Assembly (NCBI RefSeq): GCF_009389715.1
Contig: NC_052393.1
Location: 558,001-622,000, forward strand
Length of the DNA: 64,000 bases
Reading direction: 5' to 3'
Source: Phoenix dactylifera
Taxonomy: Eukaryota > Streptophyta > Magnoliopsida > Arecales > Arecaceae
Shown here: positions 1 to 11,899 of the stretch, in pieces
Layout: each line of letters begins with the position of its first letter
Position numbering within the stretch: position 1 is the stretch's first letter
Translations under genes and position numbers: made by a program
Notes under the pieces: generated by a model
What the model was told of the DNA's origin: nothing
What the model saw: only the letters and a program-made list of their open reading frames with translations
The model's database searches: none

Positions 1-906
1 ATGGATAGATTAATTCTACATGGTCATTCAATGTGGAACTAGCACAGCATATAATTGACTCAAATGAGGAAGAAGGATATGATGAGTGGCTATGATTCCA
101 TTAACTAATGAAAAGTTATGGATCATATCTCTATTGCAATGATACTCTGTGAGAAATGATAAATAAATATATATGAGAATATATATGAGTGACTCGTCCT
201 TTTCAAAAACATAATCTATATAGAGTAAATCAAGAGTGAATAAACTGAACACAGTGTACTTAGTGGCTTCATAGTATATGAGGCATATAAGGTATATTTG
301 CACGGAGCATGGGACATGCAAGCCTCACAGCCTTATGGAATCTTCCAGTCAAAATAAAGCATTAGTGTTATATATAGTAGAAGATGCATTATTGATGTTT
401 ATCATAATGTTTCACGTGATCAAACATATATTTCTGCTGCAAGATTTGGTCACCACTTGCAGTGGTATACAAAACGTCAGTTCATGTATTTAGGGCACCC
501 ATGTCATGACAGTTTCAATTTACTTCCAACTTCATTACGTGTTTCGTACACTGTGGACCGGTGACAACATTCACAGTGGAAGTTGGCATATGGATAGCAG
601 AAGTGATCATTAACAAAGTTAATGGGATTCTAGTTATAATAACAAAATAGCTACTACACTTGTTGGTAAAAACATATGCTGAAGTAAGCACAAAAATTAT
701 ACAACTGCAAATATGAACATGAGATGGTTTTGGCAGGAAGAAATTTAACCAAAATATCTTTGTTTAAAACCCATGCTTGAACATGTACGCCATAAATATT
801 AGTTTTAACTTTTAAATAAACATAAATTACGCAGTTGTGACATCAGTTTAGATGATTTTGGCAGCAGATTTGCAGGAACTCAACAGAAAGGCCAGATCTT
901 CGTTAC
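1..906 (-). other. Intron of the epsin gene, running off the left edge
   Basis: The last epsin exon seen ends at 907 with a GT donor in phase 1 and no stop codon, so this stretch should be intron. Neither strand shows further conserved epsin sequence (C-terminal clathrin- or adaptor-binding motifs), and open frames are short and AT-rich. The remaining 3' exons are expected to the left of the window. Confidence 0.6.
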
Positions 907-3900
907 CTGCCACTGAAGCACGCAGATCAAACTCATCAAAAGCATCAACTATGTTGTCTTCAGCTGCCACTGATCCACCAGTGACAGCAGGGTCTCGACT
1001 TTGGCTTGCATCTTTGGAAGAAGTTGCCTTAGGTGCAGCTAGTGAAGATGTATCATCTATGGGTGCCTTTAAGGTCCCTCCATCCCTTAAATTGAGCATG
1101 ATGTCAGAAGAAATAGACTGCATCAAAGATTGTTTTCCCAAACAATGGAAATCTTTACCTCTCATCCTGCACATAGTTTTGGGCATCCCTTGTTGCTTCC
1201 TCGTAACTGGGTGGGGCACTAACAATTTCCTCAGATAGCTTGCACTCAAGTTGTCTGGTGAAACAACTAATTATTTCGGTTTCAAACAATGGTTTGCGAA
1301 CATGGATATGAGCAAGGATTAAAGTTTCGATACTGGTACTTGTGCCAGTTTCGTCTTGGGTCACTACGGTACAAGGATGGGTCAGGATGGACAAAATGGC
1401 CATTAACAACATGAATGAAGAGGGCAAAAATGGAAAAAAGGAAAATAGTATGGGATGCGAAGCCATCCCGCCTATCAGACGCAACCATTCCAACTTCCAA
1501 GCCATCCTGACAGGTATACTGGGAATTGGTGCCTTGGGGATGTCCTGAGTACCATTTCCTCATTGGAACTGTATCAGTTGGACATGCTAGGATGCACTAG
1601 TACATTAATCCTTAGACATGAGACATCCATGAACTCAACAATTAAAGGATGACCATGAAGCACAGTCACTTGGGAATTACCTTTCATGCTGAAAATGGTC
1701 ATCAGCCCTTGTATCACCACTTCTGCACCATAAAGAGGATATTAAGTACCTTGTGTATTTGAGAACAATACTTACAGAACAGAGGGTGTACTCTGGAAAG
1801 TAAATATTCTTTAATTTAATCATGATGAAAAATCAAAATATAAATATATTTTATTTGAAATAAAAGGAGGAAGTAGCATGTACCGATATGAATAACGGTC
1901 ATCATCATCAACAGAACGATCTGTATCAACATCAACACTCCTACTTCTTGACCTAAATCGGTAACTATCACTGCCACGCCCTCTATAACTCTCATCTCCA
2001 TAAGCATCTGTTCTGTAGCGTTCACCAAAATCCCGACTGTAGCGATCTCCATCCTGACTAGATGAGTCCCCACCTCGGCCATATCTGTCATACCCTGAAT
2101 CTCTTTCCCTCTCATACCCATTGCGATCTTCATCTCTATTTCTGTAACGACCCTCAAAATGATTATCATCAAAGCGATCATCATGTCCATGAGAATCAGG
2201 CCTATATGTTCTGCCACCACGATACCTATACAATATCACAAGATACTAAATTTGCAAAATGTGTCGCATAATTCAACATTATTTGTTAAAAACATAAGCT
2301 CACTTTTCTTTGTTAGCAGCAGCTTTCTCTCTGACCTCCTGTATTCTTTCTTTACTGTTTACTAGAGCAACGAGACTCTGAGATTTCCTCCTAACATTGC
2401 TTCCCTGATCCCTCCCACTAGAATCAATATACTGGAAGTCGGACAAAGTCTGACAAAGCAGACAAAAGCTAAACTCATAAGCATTGCAAGTTTGATAAAT
2501 TCATGCCAAAAACAAGTTAAATAAGTTTTATATTCAAAAATAGCAGAAGAATGAAAACAGATGGCATTGACTACCGATATTTGATAAGCATGTTCCCTGA
2601 TTTCATCAATTACACGTTCAGATCCATGTGCTACTAGGTACTCCAGAACAGTCAATGCCTGAGGCTCAATGGAATAAGCTATTAGTGTCACTTGCAAGTG
2701 GAGAGCATGCCAGAAAAAGATTAAACAATTTACAAAGTACAAACAACTTCATCAACACACCCATTATGGCATTGTGTCAGTGCATAATTTGTTAAAAAAT
2801 AGTGCTATATTCAAAACATTTTAAAAGTTTACTGAAAACCATTAACATATACAGCATAACAGATTGCATGAAAGGCGGCAAATGATAACATGGAAGAAGA
2901 TTGTACAAACATTTTGAACATTTAGTAAAGGTCATTAATAGATACAGCATAACAGTTTACATGGAAGGCAGCATATGACAAGATGGAAGGAGATTGTACG
3001 GCACCTTATAGACATGACGCCAATTTTTTCCAGTATCATTAATCCTCTTCCAGATGACCACCATGATCATCTGAAATTCATGACTGCATGATTTTTTGAA
3101 ATGTGATTAACCTTGCTGCAAATAAGGAATGCAGGTAGCCTAAAGCAGATGAAACTGCAAGCTTACTAGTTCCGGGTGGCCTGTGCAATATCTGCCAGGT
3201 GCGACCCATGAGGACCCCAAGCTTCGTTGCTTGTTGCATCAAGCACCTGAAATTTAGAGACAAGATTACATATATTAATTCCCTGAAGGTGAATGAAAAA
3301 GAAAATCTTCATCTTCATTCATAGTATTCTTGTTGAAATCTGACTTGGAGTTTATATAATTCAGGAAGTTACTGTTTCTACAGCATTGCTGTGTTAAAAA
3401 GATACTTGGCATGGGTGCGAAGTGTCTAATTGTCCACCCAACCATTCATCATTTCAACCTCCAAAAACCCAACACAGAAATACTTCCAAATAGTAAATTT
3501 TACAGAAGTAAAAATATGTAATATTTCAAAATAGCTGGCAGCTAGAATAGCTTTGACTATTTGCTGAAACTCTTTTGCTAAAGAAAACTCGGATTAATGG
3601 CATATAAACTTTTGATGTGACTCTCTACTATAAGAGACTGGACACCTTAGTGATTAGCAATAAAATAATTGAGAACTCAAACACATGACTCTCTAAAAAT
3701 CGTGTGACATGCCGATACTTTTAATCAAGTAGGACACTGCATTCCTGAAGTGTCTTCAGAGTGTTACGCCATGTCATCTCCAAGTGTCCAAAAGAGTTAG
3801 CACTCCAGAACTCTGAAAACCTAAAGCGTCCAAGCAACAAAGCTGGACCATCTCAGACTTTGTAGTCTAACATGTACAGCCTCAGTATAAGTTTTCTCCT

Positions 3901-4566
3901 TTTGCTTCATTGATTGGAAGGTCCTGGAGCTCAATGGAATTATGTATTTGGAGGTTTTGATTGCCTATCTCCTTTCATTGGTCAGCTTGTAGTCTTTTAT
4001 GTGTTCACAATGGTGAAATCATAGCATTCCTCAGGGGGGAAAGAGTTGATTTCATGCTTCGGCACTAAGCTTAAATTTAACCAAGAAGCCCACCATCTAC
4101 ATGGAATTGCTAGGCATATCAAAGTCATATATTTCTTTCCCTACTAAAACATGTTGCTTAATAAAGAAAAGGCATAGAGTACATGAAAACTAAGAGGACG
4201 CCAAAATAAGATAACCAACCTTCCGCTCAATACCAGGCACCTTTAAGACTTTCTTGTTGACCTCTCTCTTGCTGCAAAAAATTAACAAGAAAAAAGATGG
4301 AAATAAGACCTGGCCATACATCTGAGGACACCGCAATCCCCACAAGTCACATTGACTGAAAACTTAAAATAGTTCACGATATTATCAGATCTCTTTATCC
4401 AATGTTCCAACCTGTAATGCACTAAAGTGACAAATTTTCAAAGATATTCCAATTTCTGGCATAGCGTACATCAGATGAAACAAAATTCACAGAATCGGAT
4501 GATCATAGTATACTTCATAAATAAATCTTACAGGTCTCTAAATGTTTGATCAAAAGCTTTTTTCAT
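907..4566 (-). CDS. Epsin (ENTH-domain clathrin interactor, EPSIN2/3-like), 3' end missing
   Basis: Nine coding exons join in phase: 4566-4532, 4271-4220, 3246-3167, 3083-3005, 2658-2575, 2449-2304, 2225-1884, 1254-1159 and 1085-907. They give 364 residues with no stop. The start reads MKKAFDQTF, as in plant epsins. The ENTH domain occupies about residues 19-150, with blocks such as [43 protein letters not shown] and [18 protein letters not shown]. Residues 159-272 are rich in Arg, Asp, Ser and Tyr and end in an RSRSRSVD stretch like that of EPSIN2/3. PPSYEEA (about 287-293) and DAFDEFD (352-358) are further family motifs. ENTH domains bind phosphoinositides, and plant epsins link cargo SNAREs to clathrin and adaptors at the trans-Golgi and endosomes. 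The 73-nt intron before the last exon uses a weak TTTAAG acceptor; an upstream CAG would leave only 41 nt and shift the frame. Family assignment is firm; EPSIN2 versus EPSIN3 is inference. Confidence 0.93.
2816..2999. repeat. Two-copy tandem repeat in an epsin intron
   Basis: Two diverged units of about 91 bp (2816-2906 and 2909-2999) share the core ATACAGCATAACAG and the end GATTGTAC. The second unit stops three bases before the splice donor of exon 3083-3005, so the repeat reaches the exon border. Confidence 0.75.
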
Positions 4567-5495
4567 GGTTCCTTTGGTTCAGATACAAAAATTTTCTCTT
4601 CAGCTGAAACTTCCTTCGAAGTCTTTGTGCATAATCCAGGCAAACAACACTCGTAGACAGTCACCTACATGTAACAATATAAAAGTACAAAGCATAGAAT
4701 TAAAAGGTGTGAGAATCCATTAGTGGAATGTTAAAAGAACAACTTAATAGAGAGTTTCATAAAGAAAATCAGAAAGATCAGTTGTTATAATTTTGAAACG
4801 AAAACCAGTAACCATGTGAAATGTTTTCCAGAAAGAAGCTTAAAGAACAGATCCATCTGCCCTATTATTGAGAATGGAGACTTCTACAAAGCAAAGATAA
4901 TATACAATAAGACTGGCATAAGAAACCATTAAGCAATTTAAAACCCAAGAATTCAAAATAATGGATAACACCCAAAGGGAATAAAGAAAGAAAGAAAGCA
5001 TTAGCTACTGTCATGACTTGTCAACAATATAACAAACTATTCTTTTGTTTTCCCAACCATGCAAAAATGCTACGTGAATGGGACATAACATTCTCGCACT
5101 TTATATCGAGAGCTTGATTCAATAAGGACCACCGAACCAGAGCGATGTCGCACAAAAAAATTCTTTCAGCGTCCAAAACTTTCTCCCCATCTATAACCAA
5201 AACATATCAAACCACATGATAAATTCTGGATGATAGCAAGAACCATCTGACGATCCAACTAAAAATTTCATCCAGTCAATCATTAACATTGCAACCAAAA
5301 TGCACAATATTTAACTCTGTAAATTACAGAAGAAGAATGAATACTTTACAACCGGTCAAAAGTGCATCTAAATTTCTTCAAAACCTGATAAATAGAATTT
5401 AAAAAAATCAAAGTATTGACACGACCAGATCAATACCGATGATGCAAGGCAAAAAGAACAAGATAAAGAAAAAGAAAGAAAAAATCTCGTCATAC

Positions 5496-5700
5496 CTTCG
5501 AGCTGAAAAATGGGAATCGAGACGTGATCCGATTAGATCCGAGGCAAGACGGAACCGTGGAAAGGGGACCAAACGAAGGAGGGATCAACCAACATTGGCC
5601 GAAGGAAGGAGATCAAGAACCGAACCGCTAAATGCCGAGTGGGAGAAGAATCGGATGGATCGAATCGAAGGAGAGAAGGGAGAGAAGGGGAAGGAGTGGG
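5496..5700 (-). other. Probable non-coding leader exon of the epsin gene
   Basis: On the minus strand a purine/pyrimidine-biased leader ends in CTCGAAG followed by the donor GTATGACG (exon end at 5496). The start codon lies in a later exon at 4566, preceded by a possible acceptor near 4664 (ATGTAG). The upper limit, about 5700, is a guess because no transcription start can be read directly. Confidence 0.45.
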
Positions 5701-5848
5701 GGGAGAGGGAGGAGGGGGCGGGGATTTCGCGGCAAATATAGCGTAGGGTTGGTGGGAGAGAATGGAAACGAGGGGTTTCTATTCGTTTCTATTCTGTCCC
5801 TCTCTCCCTCGCTCTCTCCTCCCCCTCTGCTCCCTTGTCTATTCTTTC

Positions 5849-5851
<3 letters not shown>

Positions 5852-5888
<37 letters not shown>
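5852..5888. repeat. (GA)n microsatellite upstream of epsin
   Basis: About 18 uninterrupted GA units, which read as CT on the epsin strand. They lie just upstream of the inferred leader exon. CT/GA tracts are common near plant transcription starts. A run of about 15 A follows near 5911. Confidence 0.9.
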
Positions 5889-5892
<4 letters not shown>

Positions 5893-5989
5893 GGAGTATG
5901 CGTTTTGACCAAAAAAAAAAAAAAAAGGAGTATGCGACGCGCGGTCGGCGAGGGATTCGCCGGCTCTTATTTGACGGTTATGGGTGATT

Positions 5990-6740
5990 GCGAGAATTAG
6001 CTGTTACACCGTAGATTTCGCGAATTAGCGAATCACCCTTCCAAATCATGCCCACGTAGACCATCACTCACCAAATAAGCTTGGTTTAAAATAATTTGAC
6101 TGTTCCCCTAAGGTATTAAGAGTGCTATAAAATTAATAATAAATCAGGGTTGAATAAATTAGCGATGGAAAAATTCTGATTGGATCGGCAAACCTTCATG
6201 AACCCATGCCAAATAAATAGGTTCAAATTGGTCATTTTTAAATTGGGTCAAAACGGGTCAAACCAAAATCCACTTGTTTATAAATGGGCAAGTTTGGGTT
6301 TAGCTTGCAAAGTCAGTGGGTCATTAGAGTCAGGCCAATTGGAAATTAGCTGGTTCCAAACCCATGAATCATGTTGATTAGTTTATTTAATTCTTTATTA
6401 ATCATTATATGTTCCAAGTTTTTGTAGCTATGATGATAACTTGCAGGTGAGTTAGGAGGTTGCCGCTTCTTGACCCAAACCTGCTTCAATCTGCTCCGGT
6501 CCATAGGATGGACCAGTAAGATGAAAGGTGTGGAAGAAAAAAAATCAGGCAGACCTCTTTCTGAAAAAAAAAAAAAAAGAAAAAAGAGAGAAATACTTTA
6601 CTTCCGCAAGCTACAAGAGGCTAGTGCTTTGTACCACAACCCTAACGTTTACAACGCCACCATGCATCACATGGAGCCTTGTAACTAAAGGAACAGAAAC
6701 TCTCATTTTGACATTGTAGAATTTGTCGAGGGATAGTCTA
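5990..6740. other. Intergenic, AT-rich, no gene seen
   Basis: The stretch upstream of epsin holds GGGTC/GACCC-type degenerate sequence (6200-6360) of the kind often seen inside decayed hAT elements, but I could not find its ends. A poly-A-rich purine stretch lies near 6565-6590. No conserved coding sequence was recognised. Confidence 0.4.
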
Positions 6741-6744
6741 ATTG

Positions 6745-7318
6745 GATTGATGTTTTAGGTTTTCTGTACTGCTAGTGGTGCGGACACCAGTGCTAGGTCA
6801 CCTGTTACTCGGTTCTACGGTTGCCACAGGAGGATAGTCCAGCCAGTTTGATTTTATTTTGGAAGTGATTTTATATTTATTAGGGTATGTTGTTATTTGA
6901 CAGCTTTTATGGCTTATTTTGGTATTTCGTTATTTTAAGAGTCTTTTGTGAGACTAGTTTCTTTTAGAATTTTTTTGCATTTTTGGGGTATATAAATATG
7001 TTGGACCGTATATCGTTTAGGGTTATGCTATGAATGAAAATTGATTCTGAATTCCTTTCTTTTAGCTCTGGCATGTGAAATTCTGAGTAGGGCTAGGTGT
7101 GAAACCTAGTTCTTCTTTCTTCATCCTCCTCTCTCCCTCTTCCCTATTTCTCCTCTCTCCTTCTTCTCTCTTTCTTCTCTTCTCCCGCTGTCCGGCATCA
7201 GCTAGGTCATGGAATAATGGCTTCTAAAAGGAATGAAAACATCATGATCAAAGATGAAGGTGCTGGTGTGGAGATTATAGAAGAAAGTTCCGGCTCTGCA
7301 TTCACTCGCTCAAGCTAA
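6745..7318 (+). mobile_element. Copia-type LTR retrotransposon remnant (LTR, PBS, start of gag)
   Basis: The region has a TATA-like GGTATATAAATATG near 6990, followed by a CT-rich leader. A degraded primer-binding site (GGCATCAGCTAGGTCATGG, near 7192) resembles TGGTATCAGAGC. A short ORF then begins at 7217 (MASKRNENIM) and stops at 7318 after 33 codons. LTR, PBS and gag start in this order are typical of copia elements. The left end, about 6745, is uncertain and no pol sequence follows, so this is a decayed fragment. Confidence 0.45.
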
Positions 7319-7319
7319 G

Positions 7320-8770
7320 CAATGTGATTCTTATCTGCCAATAGTTTGTTCTTATAATTATCAATTGTTAGAATGAGGGAGTCTTGCACATATTGTTCCT
7401 TTCAATGGGTCCATCAGATGTGGGGTCAGGTTTTATTTTGATTCTTTACGGAAGATATTATAAACAAGATATGCTCCACATTTTCCTCAGAAAGGATAAA
7501 AAGGCTGTTTGGAAAAGGTTAAGGTTTTACTGCTGTCTCAAAAGCCATTTTAATTAGTTTTTAGGTGCTTTCCATTTCATAGGTGATAAGTTGCAATGGA
7601 TGCCTCATCGAGCATATTAATTAAACATCCACATTCTAAGCAAGAAAATGCTAGAATTTTTTTCACTCCATTACCACGCCAAAACAAGATACGTGGATAC
7701 CATGAGATTCCCTAATCATTATTCATGAGTTTTAGTGCCATGCACTATATGAAAAGGGGAGAAATAGATAATTTTAATCCTTTCATTAAAAATTAAACAT
7801 AACTTTTATCATTTCAAAAAGTATTTTACAATTTTTCGCAATGATGAGCACGACTCTACTTGCATATTGTGTGGGTCCCAATTGGTCCAATTTACAAAAG
7901 TTACTCGAGAAGATCCCACCTGTATTATTATAAATTTATCCTTCTAATAAATTGGGTTGGGGCTACAAAAATATTGCCATTAGAGAAGAAACGGCAAGTG
8001 AGATAGCAAAGGTTACCATTAATATTTGTCAACAAATTCTAGCTACAATGAGAGCTTTGGAGGCAGGGATTATTGTACTTGTTAGTAGCTATGGTCGGTC
8101 AAATTGGGCAAGCGGCCTTGGATTCAAGAAAATAGAAACAACATCTCTATATGTGAAGATAAGGTTGTGTGCATTTAATCTTTTTCAAACCCACAATAAT
8201 AAGAATTTTGTAGGCAGAGGTGCTATTTTTCTTTAACCTCCGTAGTTGATATCTGATCTAGATGTGCTCATTGTGGTAGAATACATGACATATCACTCCT
8301 TAAACATAAATAATTTTTGGATAAATAATATTTTATTTTATCTTTTACAATTCTTTTTTAAAAATATTCAGTACAATAAGCCCAAGCTAGAGTTGCAGCA
8401 TGGGAATGAATTGAAAACTCAACCAGTATCAAAGAACTTGAGCATCCTGATAAATTATCCACAAAATTTATGCTCAAGAGGGCTTTATATGAAATTATTG
8501 TTATGTTATATTTCAACTAGTCGCGGCACCTGACTGTCTGGACTAGTTCAAACCTGATATATGGCACTTTATTCAATATATATAGGATGCTTTGTTCAAG
8601 TATCATCATACCAACAATGGACTTAATTGATAGCAATGGATTGCCTTCGATAGGAAAGTATCTGAAAAGTATGCTTTAACTTAACAATGTGAAGTATTTC
8701 ATGACCCCAAACAAGACTCCTTATCAAGGATATCCTTTCTATTTTATTAATATGTTGGAGTTTTATTTTT
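7320..8770. other. Intergenic, no gene recognised
   Basis: AT-rich sequence with only short open frames. The longest (7952-8236 and 8246-8533, plus) lack family motifs and have AT-biased composition. Nothing further is supported. Confidence 0.4.
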
Positions 8771-8819
8771 TTTAAAAAAATAATTTTTTATTTTTGAATC
8801 CTATTTTAAATGCTTTAAA

Positions 8820-9150
8820 ATATTTTTTTTTGAGACTTCTTTTTTAGAAGAGTTGTAATTTTTCGAAAGAGAATCACACGTACCTTCGGAACCGTCGCGT
8901 CTCTTCGGTCTTCCGGATATAATCTATAAATAGACTTCTTCGGAATTAATCAAAAAATAATCGAATCTCTCTCACACTGGTATTCTGTATCCCAAAAGTT
9001 TCTTCTACAGACAGAGTTTTTTCACTCTTCAACTTTCTGGTTTCTATTTTTTTATTTTTTTGGGCTGAAGAAGACGATCGGATCAAGCCTACACAGCGAT
9101 CGTGCTCGATCGTCGCAAACCTGTACAGAGGGGACGAATCATGTTCTTAG
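8820..9150 (+). mobile_element. Candidate degenerate LTR fragment
   Basis: A CTATAAATAGACTTC promoter-like block near 8926, a pyrimidine-rich leader and CpG-bearing sequence (CGATCGTGCTCGATCGTCG) contrast with the flanks and resemble the U3-R-U5 layout of plant LTRs. No partner LTR or coding sequence was found, so the call is tentative. Confidence 0.3.
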
Positions 9151-9982
9151 GGCAATGTATATCACACGCTTCAATTTAGGCAAGCTTTTTTCAATCTTCT
9201 GATTTATTCTAGTAGATTATTCCTTTATAATACTTCTATAAAATAAAGATATAGCAGTTTCTAGGCAAAATATTTTCAACATAATACATGTATTTTCTTG
9301 ACTTAAAAAGTCTATAATGACCATTAAACTCAAAGAAACAAGGTCCAGGATGCCATTTATGAAATGGTAAAATGGTAAATGAATTAGTACATAGAGCAAT
9401 TCTGCTTCATATCTGCCATCAAAATATGAAGTGCTTGGCAAGGATGTACGTATGCATTGACCATCAGAACAAAAAAGAATGGATCATGCAAGCCATGCAT
9501 GCTCGAGGCTATCTCAGCACAAGAAATGGTAAGGCAAAATTATCAGCATCTGAGGCCATATGGAAAACTAAAGCATGAAACATGGCCACAAAAAGTTCTT
9601 GTTCTTGCATCAGCAGTAATATTTCCACGCAAGAATGCCTCAGGCATTCATTAACTGGCAGCCTCAATGGTAGATAGCCGACATGCTGACAACTTATTGC
9701 AATGATAGACAAGTTATAGAGGCAGAATATATAACGAGTTGGAGAGGAGGAAACACAAGTGCACATAATGAAGTATACTTGGCGCCCTTAATTAAGGAAT
9801 CTATCAAGGGGATAAAATCATCATAAACTGAGCAGAGAACTTTTAAAGGAAAAGAAACAGAATTTTCATTCAAGAACTATTTTAATCACCTCTACCCATA
9901 CAAGACTGATGTTTATTTAAGTATACGATCAACGTATCATTTTAACTTTCTGCATCTATGGGTACCTAGAATGGCCTATTTA

Positions 9983-10344
9983 TGTGAGGACCCGTGCGGA
10001 TGTGTGTTTAGTCAAACATTGATTATTTGCTGAATAGATCTTGGGTATTTATATAGGATTAAAGAATTCAAAAAATACCTTTTGGCTAGCCTTTTGAGGT
10101 GAGATCCTGAATTATGACAAATAGTGTCAGAGCTAGAGGGACACTGCAATACGAGTTTATGCAAGCTGATCACGAGCCGATCGTGATGTTTATGATTAGA
10201 TTTGAGTGGATTTGAATCCTTAGCCTAATGAGGACGTCAGAGCTTGAACGGAGAGAGTATGTGAGGACCTAAAAGATACAAGATTAAGGAACCTAAAAGA
10301 TACCTTTCGGCCCGTCATTTTGAGTGAGGTTGTGGGTTGTTACA
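9983..10344 (+). mobile_element. TRIM family A copy (degraded)
   Basis: A 5' LTR (9983-10119) starts TGTGAGGACCCG and ends ATTATGACA. A degraded primer-binding site TAGTGTCAGAGC follows, then about 140 bp of non-coding interior and a purine stretch GGAGAGAGTA. The 3' LTR (10260-10344) starts TGTGAGGACC and ends TTGTTACA; it has lost about 50 internal bases. It matches the intact copy at 25086-25523 in order and motifs. No target duplication is visible, so it is an old insertion. Confidence 0.8.
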
Positions 10345-11470
10345 AATTCTAACCCCCCTCAAAAAAAAGATGGAAGACATTTCAAAAGCATGGCTTCTAA
10401 GGACAGGGAAGGACCTTCTTAACCAGGTAGTTTTCATAACAAATAATCCAAGGAGCCTACTATAACGCTTACTCTGCTGCTATTCTCTCTGCCATCGGAC
10501 TCAGAAGCAGTATTCCTTATGGAAACAAGGCTTGGCTTGTAATTGTTGCAATATCTTCCATTCTGTCATGCATGGAAGAGGTTGTTGTGTATGCAAATAT
10601 TTTGTTGAAAAGACAAAGGTGCTTCGTTATGACCTCTTAGATCATACAGACAGATACAATCCCAAAGCCAAGCCAGTAGAATTCCATCATAATCCCACAC
10701 AGACAGGTACAAGAACTGAAGTTTTAAATAGTAACCCAAGGGCATCGCATAGATACTAGGCCATTCACAAGACTTCCCAACCATGGAAAGGCTTCACCTT
10801 GTCACCGATTTCAAAGACATGATTACCCAAATTGAACATCTCTAAATGAGATTCTGCATTTATAAATCAACTCAATGGTTTCAAAAGCATTGTTTTATCA
10901 CATCTATTACGTCAAATAACAAGTAATGAAAGGTATGAGAGAAAGATATGAACTTTATGGACGAACAATTCCTAATCAGCAAGAAAAGCACTAAATTTGA
11001 TCATCAAGACTTACTCCATCTACATGGGACCGGCTTAATGGATCAGGGAATGACCCATCAAGATCTGGAATCGAATTCCTAGCCAAAGATAATCACATAT
11101 ATATAAAAGAAAAAACGGAAGGGTAAACCCAAAAGCAAGATTCTCAATCCAAATCGAATTACAGCAAACGACCAAGAAAAAGAGATCAAGAAGGATCTAA
11201 AGGAGTAGTCAGATGAGATAGCTGTCTTCGGATTCTTGAAAGCCGGCGGAAGGAGCTCTTGTTTCGTTCGCCAAGAGCCGAGAGGGAGCGACACCGTTGA
11301 GGTTTCGTGGAGCGAAGGACTGACGAAGGCGGCTCTGGGAAAGCGGAAGGTTACAGAAGCGAGGCAATAAGCCAGGGCCGTTACGATATTCTAATGGCCG
11401 TTATAACGGTTTTAAAGAGTCCGTTATGTTTTATACTTGTTCTGTTACGGCGGGTTGTTACATAACTGAA
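10345..11470. other. Intergenic with weak exon-like stretches, gene unproven
   Basis: Minus-strand sequence at about 11350-11220 is CT/CG-rich and resembles a plant 5' leader. A 72-codon frame starts at ATG 10784 (MVGKSCEWPS). Neither matches a family I know, and I could not link them by splice sites into one reading frame. A non-coding transcript is possible but unproven. Confidence 0.25.
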
Positions 11471-11474
11471 ATAA

Positions 11475-11798
11475 CTACCTTGATTTATTTTGACGTTGTT
11501 CGATACTTGGATATGCTAATTTGCTACCAGTATATTTTCTACTGGATACGACCATTTTAAGTAGCACATGTCCGCGTGTAAATATATCATCATAATCCAC
11601 AGGTAGAACCGGGCGAGCAACGACCGTTTTCGTTGAACGTTCGGGATTCTCAATCTCATCCTCGGCCTGGTCTCCGGCGGCCGGTCGCCGGCGAAGGACC
11701 GCCTTTTTATCCTTCGGCGCACAGATCATCTCGTTAGGCGTTAAATTTTCTCTCCCTTTTTTCTCAGACTTATTTTCTTCTTTATTCAGACCCTTCAT
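11475..11798 (-). CDS. Hypothetical short protein or first exon
   Basis: An open frame of about 107 codons begins at an ATG just downstream of a leader carrying TTTTAGGGTTAGGGTTG, a telobox-like motif. The product is charged (MKGLNKEENK at the start, then Arg/Ala/Glu-rich, then VLPVDYDDIF). Base composition rises to GC-rich CCGGCGACCGG in the middle, which looks more coding than the flanks. I recognise no domain. It could be a small gene, a first exon, or a captured or transposon fragment. Confidence 0.25.
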   Translation of the reverse strand: MKGLNKEENKSEKKGRENLTPNEMICAPKDKKAVLRRRPAAGDQAEDEIENPERSTKTVVARPVLPVDYDDIFTRGHVLLKMVVSSRKYTGSKLAYPSIEQRQNKSR

Positions 11799-11899
11799 CA
11801 ACCCTAACCCTAAAACTTTGGGGTTGGAGTCGATCTTGGATTTAGGACGGCTGGAATCGGTCGTTTTCTTCGTCGTTTTCTGTATGATGTAATAAATTT

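Noticed and set aside
1086..1158. Alternative acceptor CAG at 1118 for the short epsin intron
   Set aside because: It would leave a 41-nt intron, below the usual plant minimum, and lead to a stop in the new frame. The acceptor before 1085 keeps the frame and gives DERDGGT as in relatives.
11805..11818. CCCTAACCCTAAA as an interstitial telomere repeat
   Set aside because: Only two units; better read as a telobox-type promoter motif near a possible gene start.
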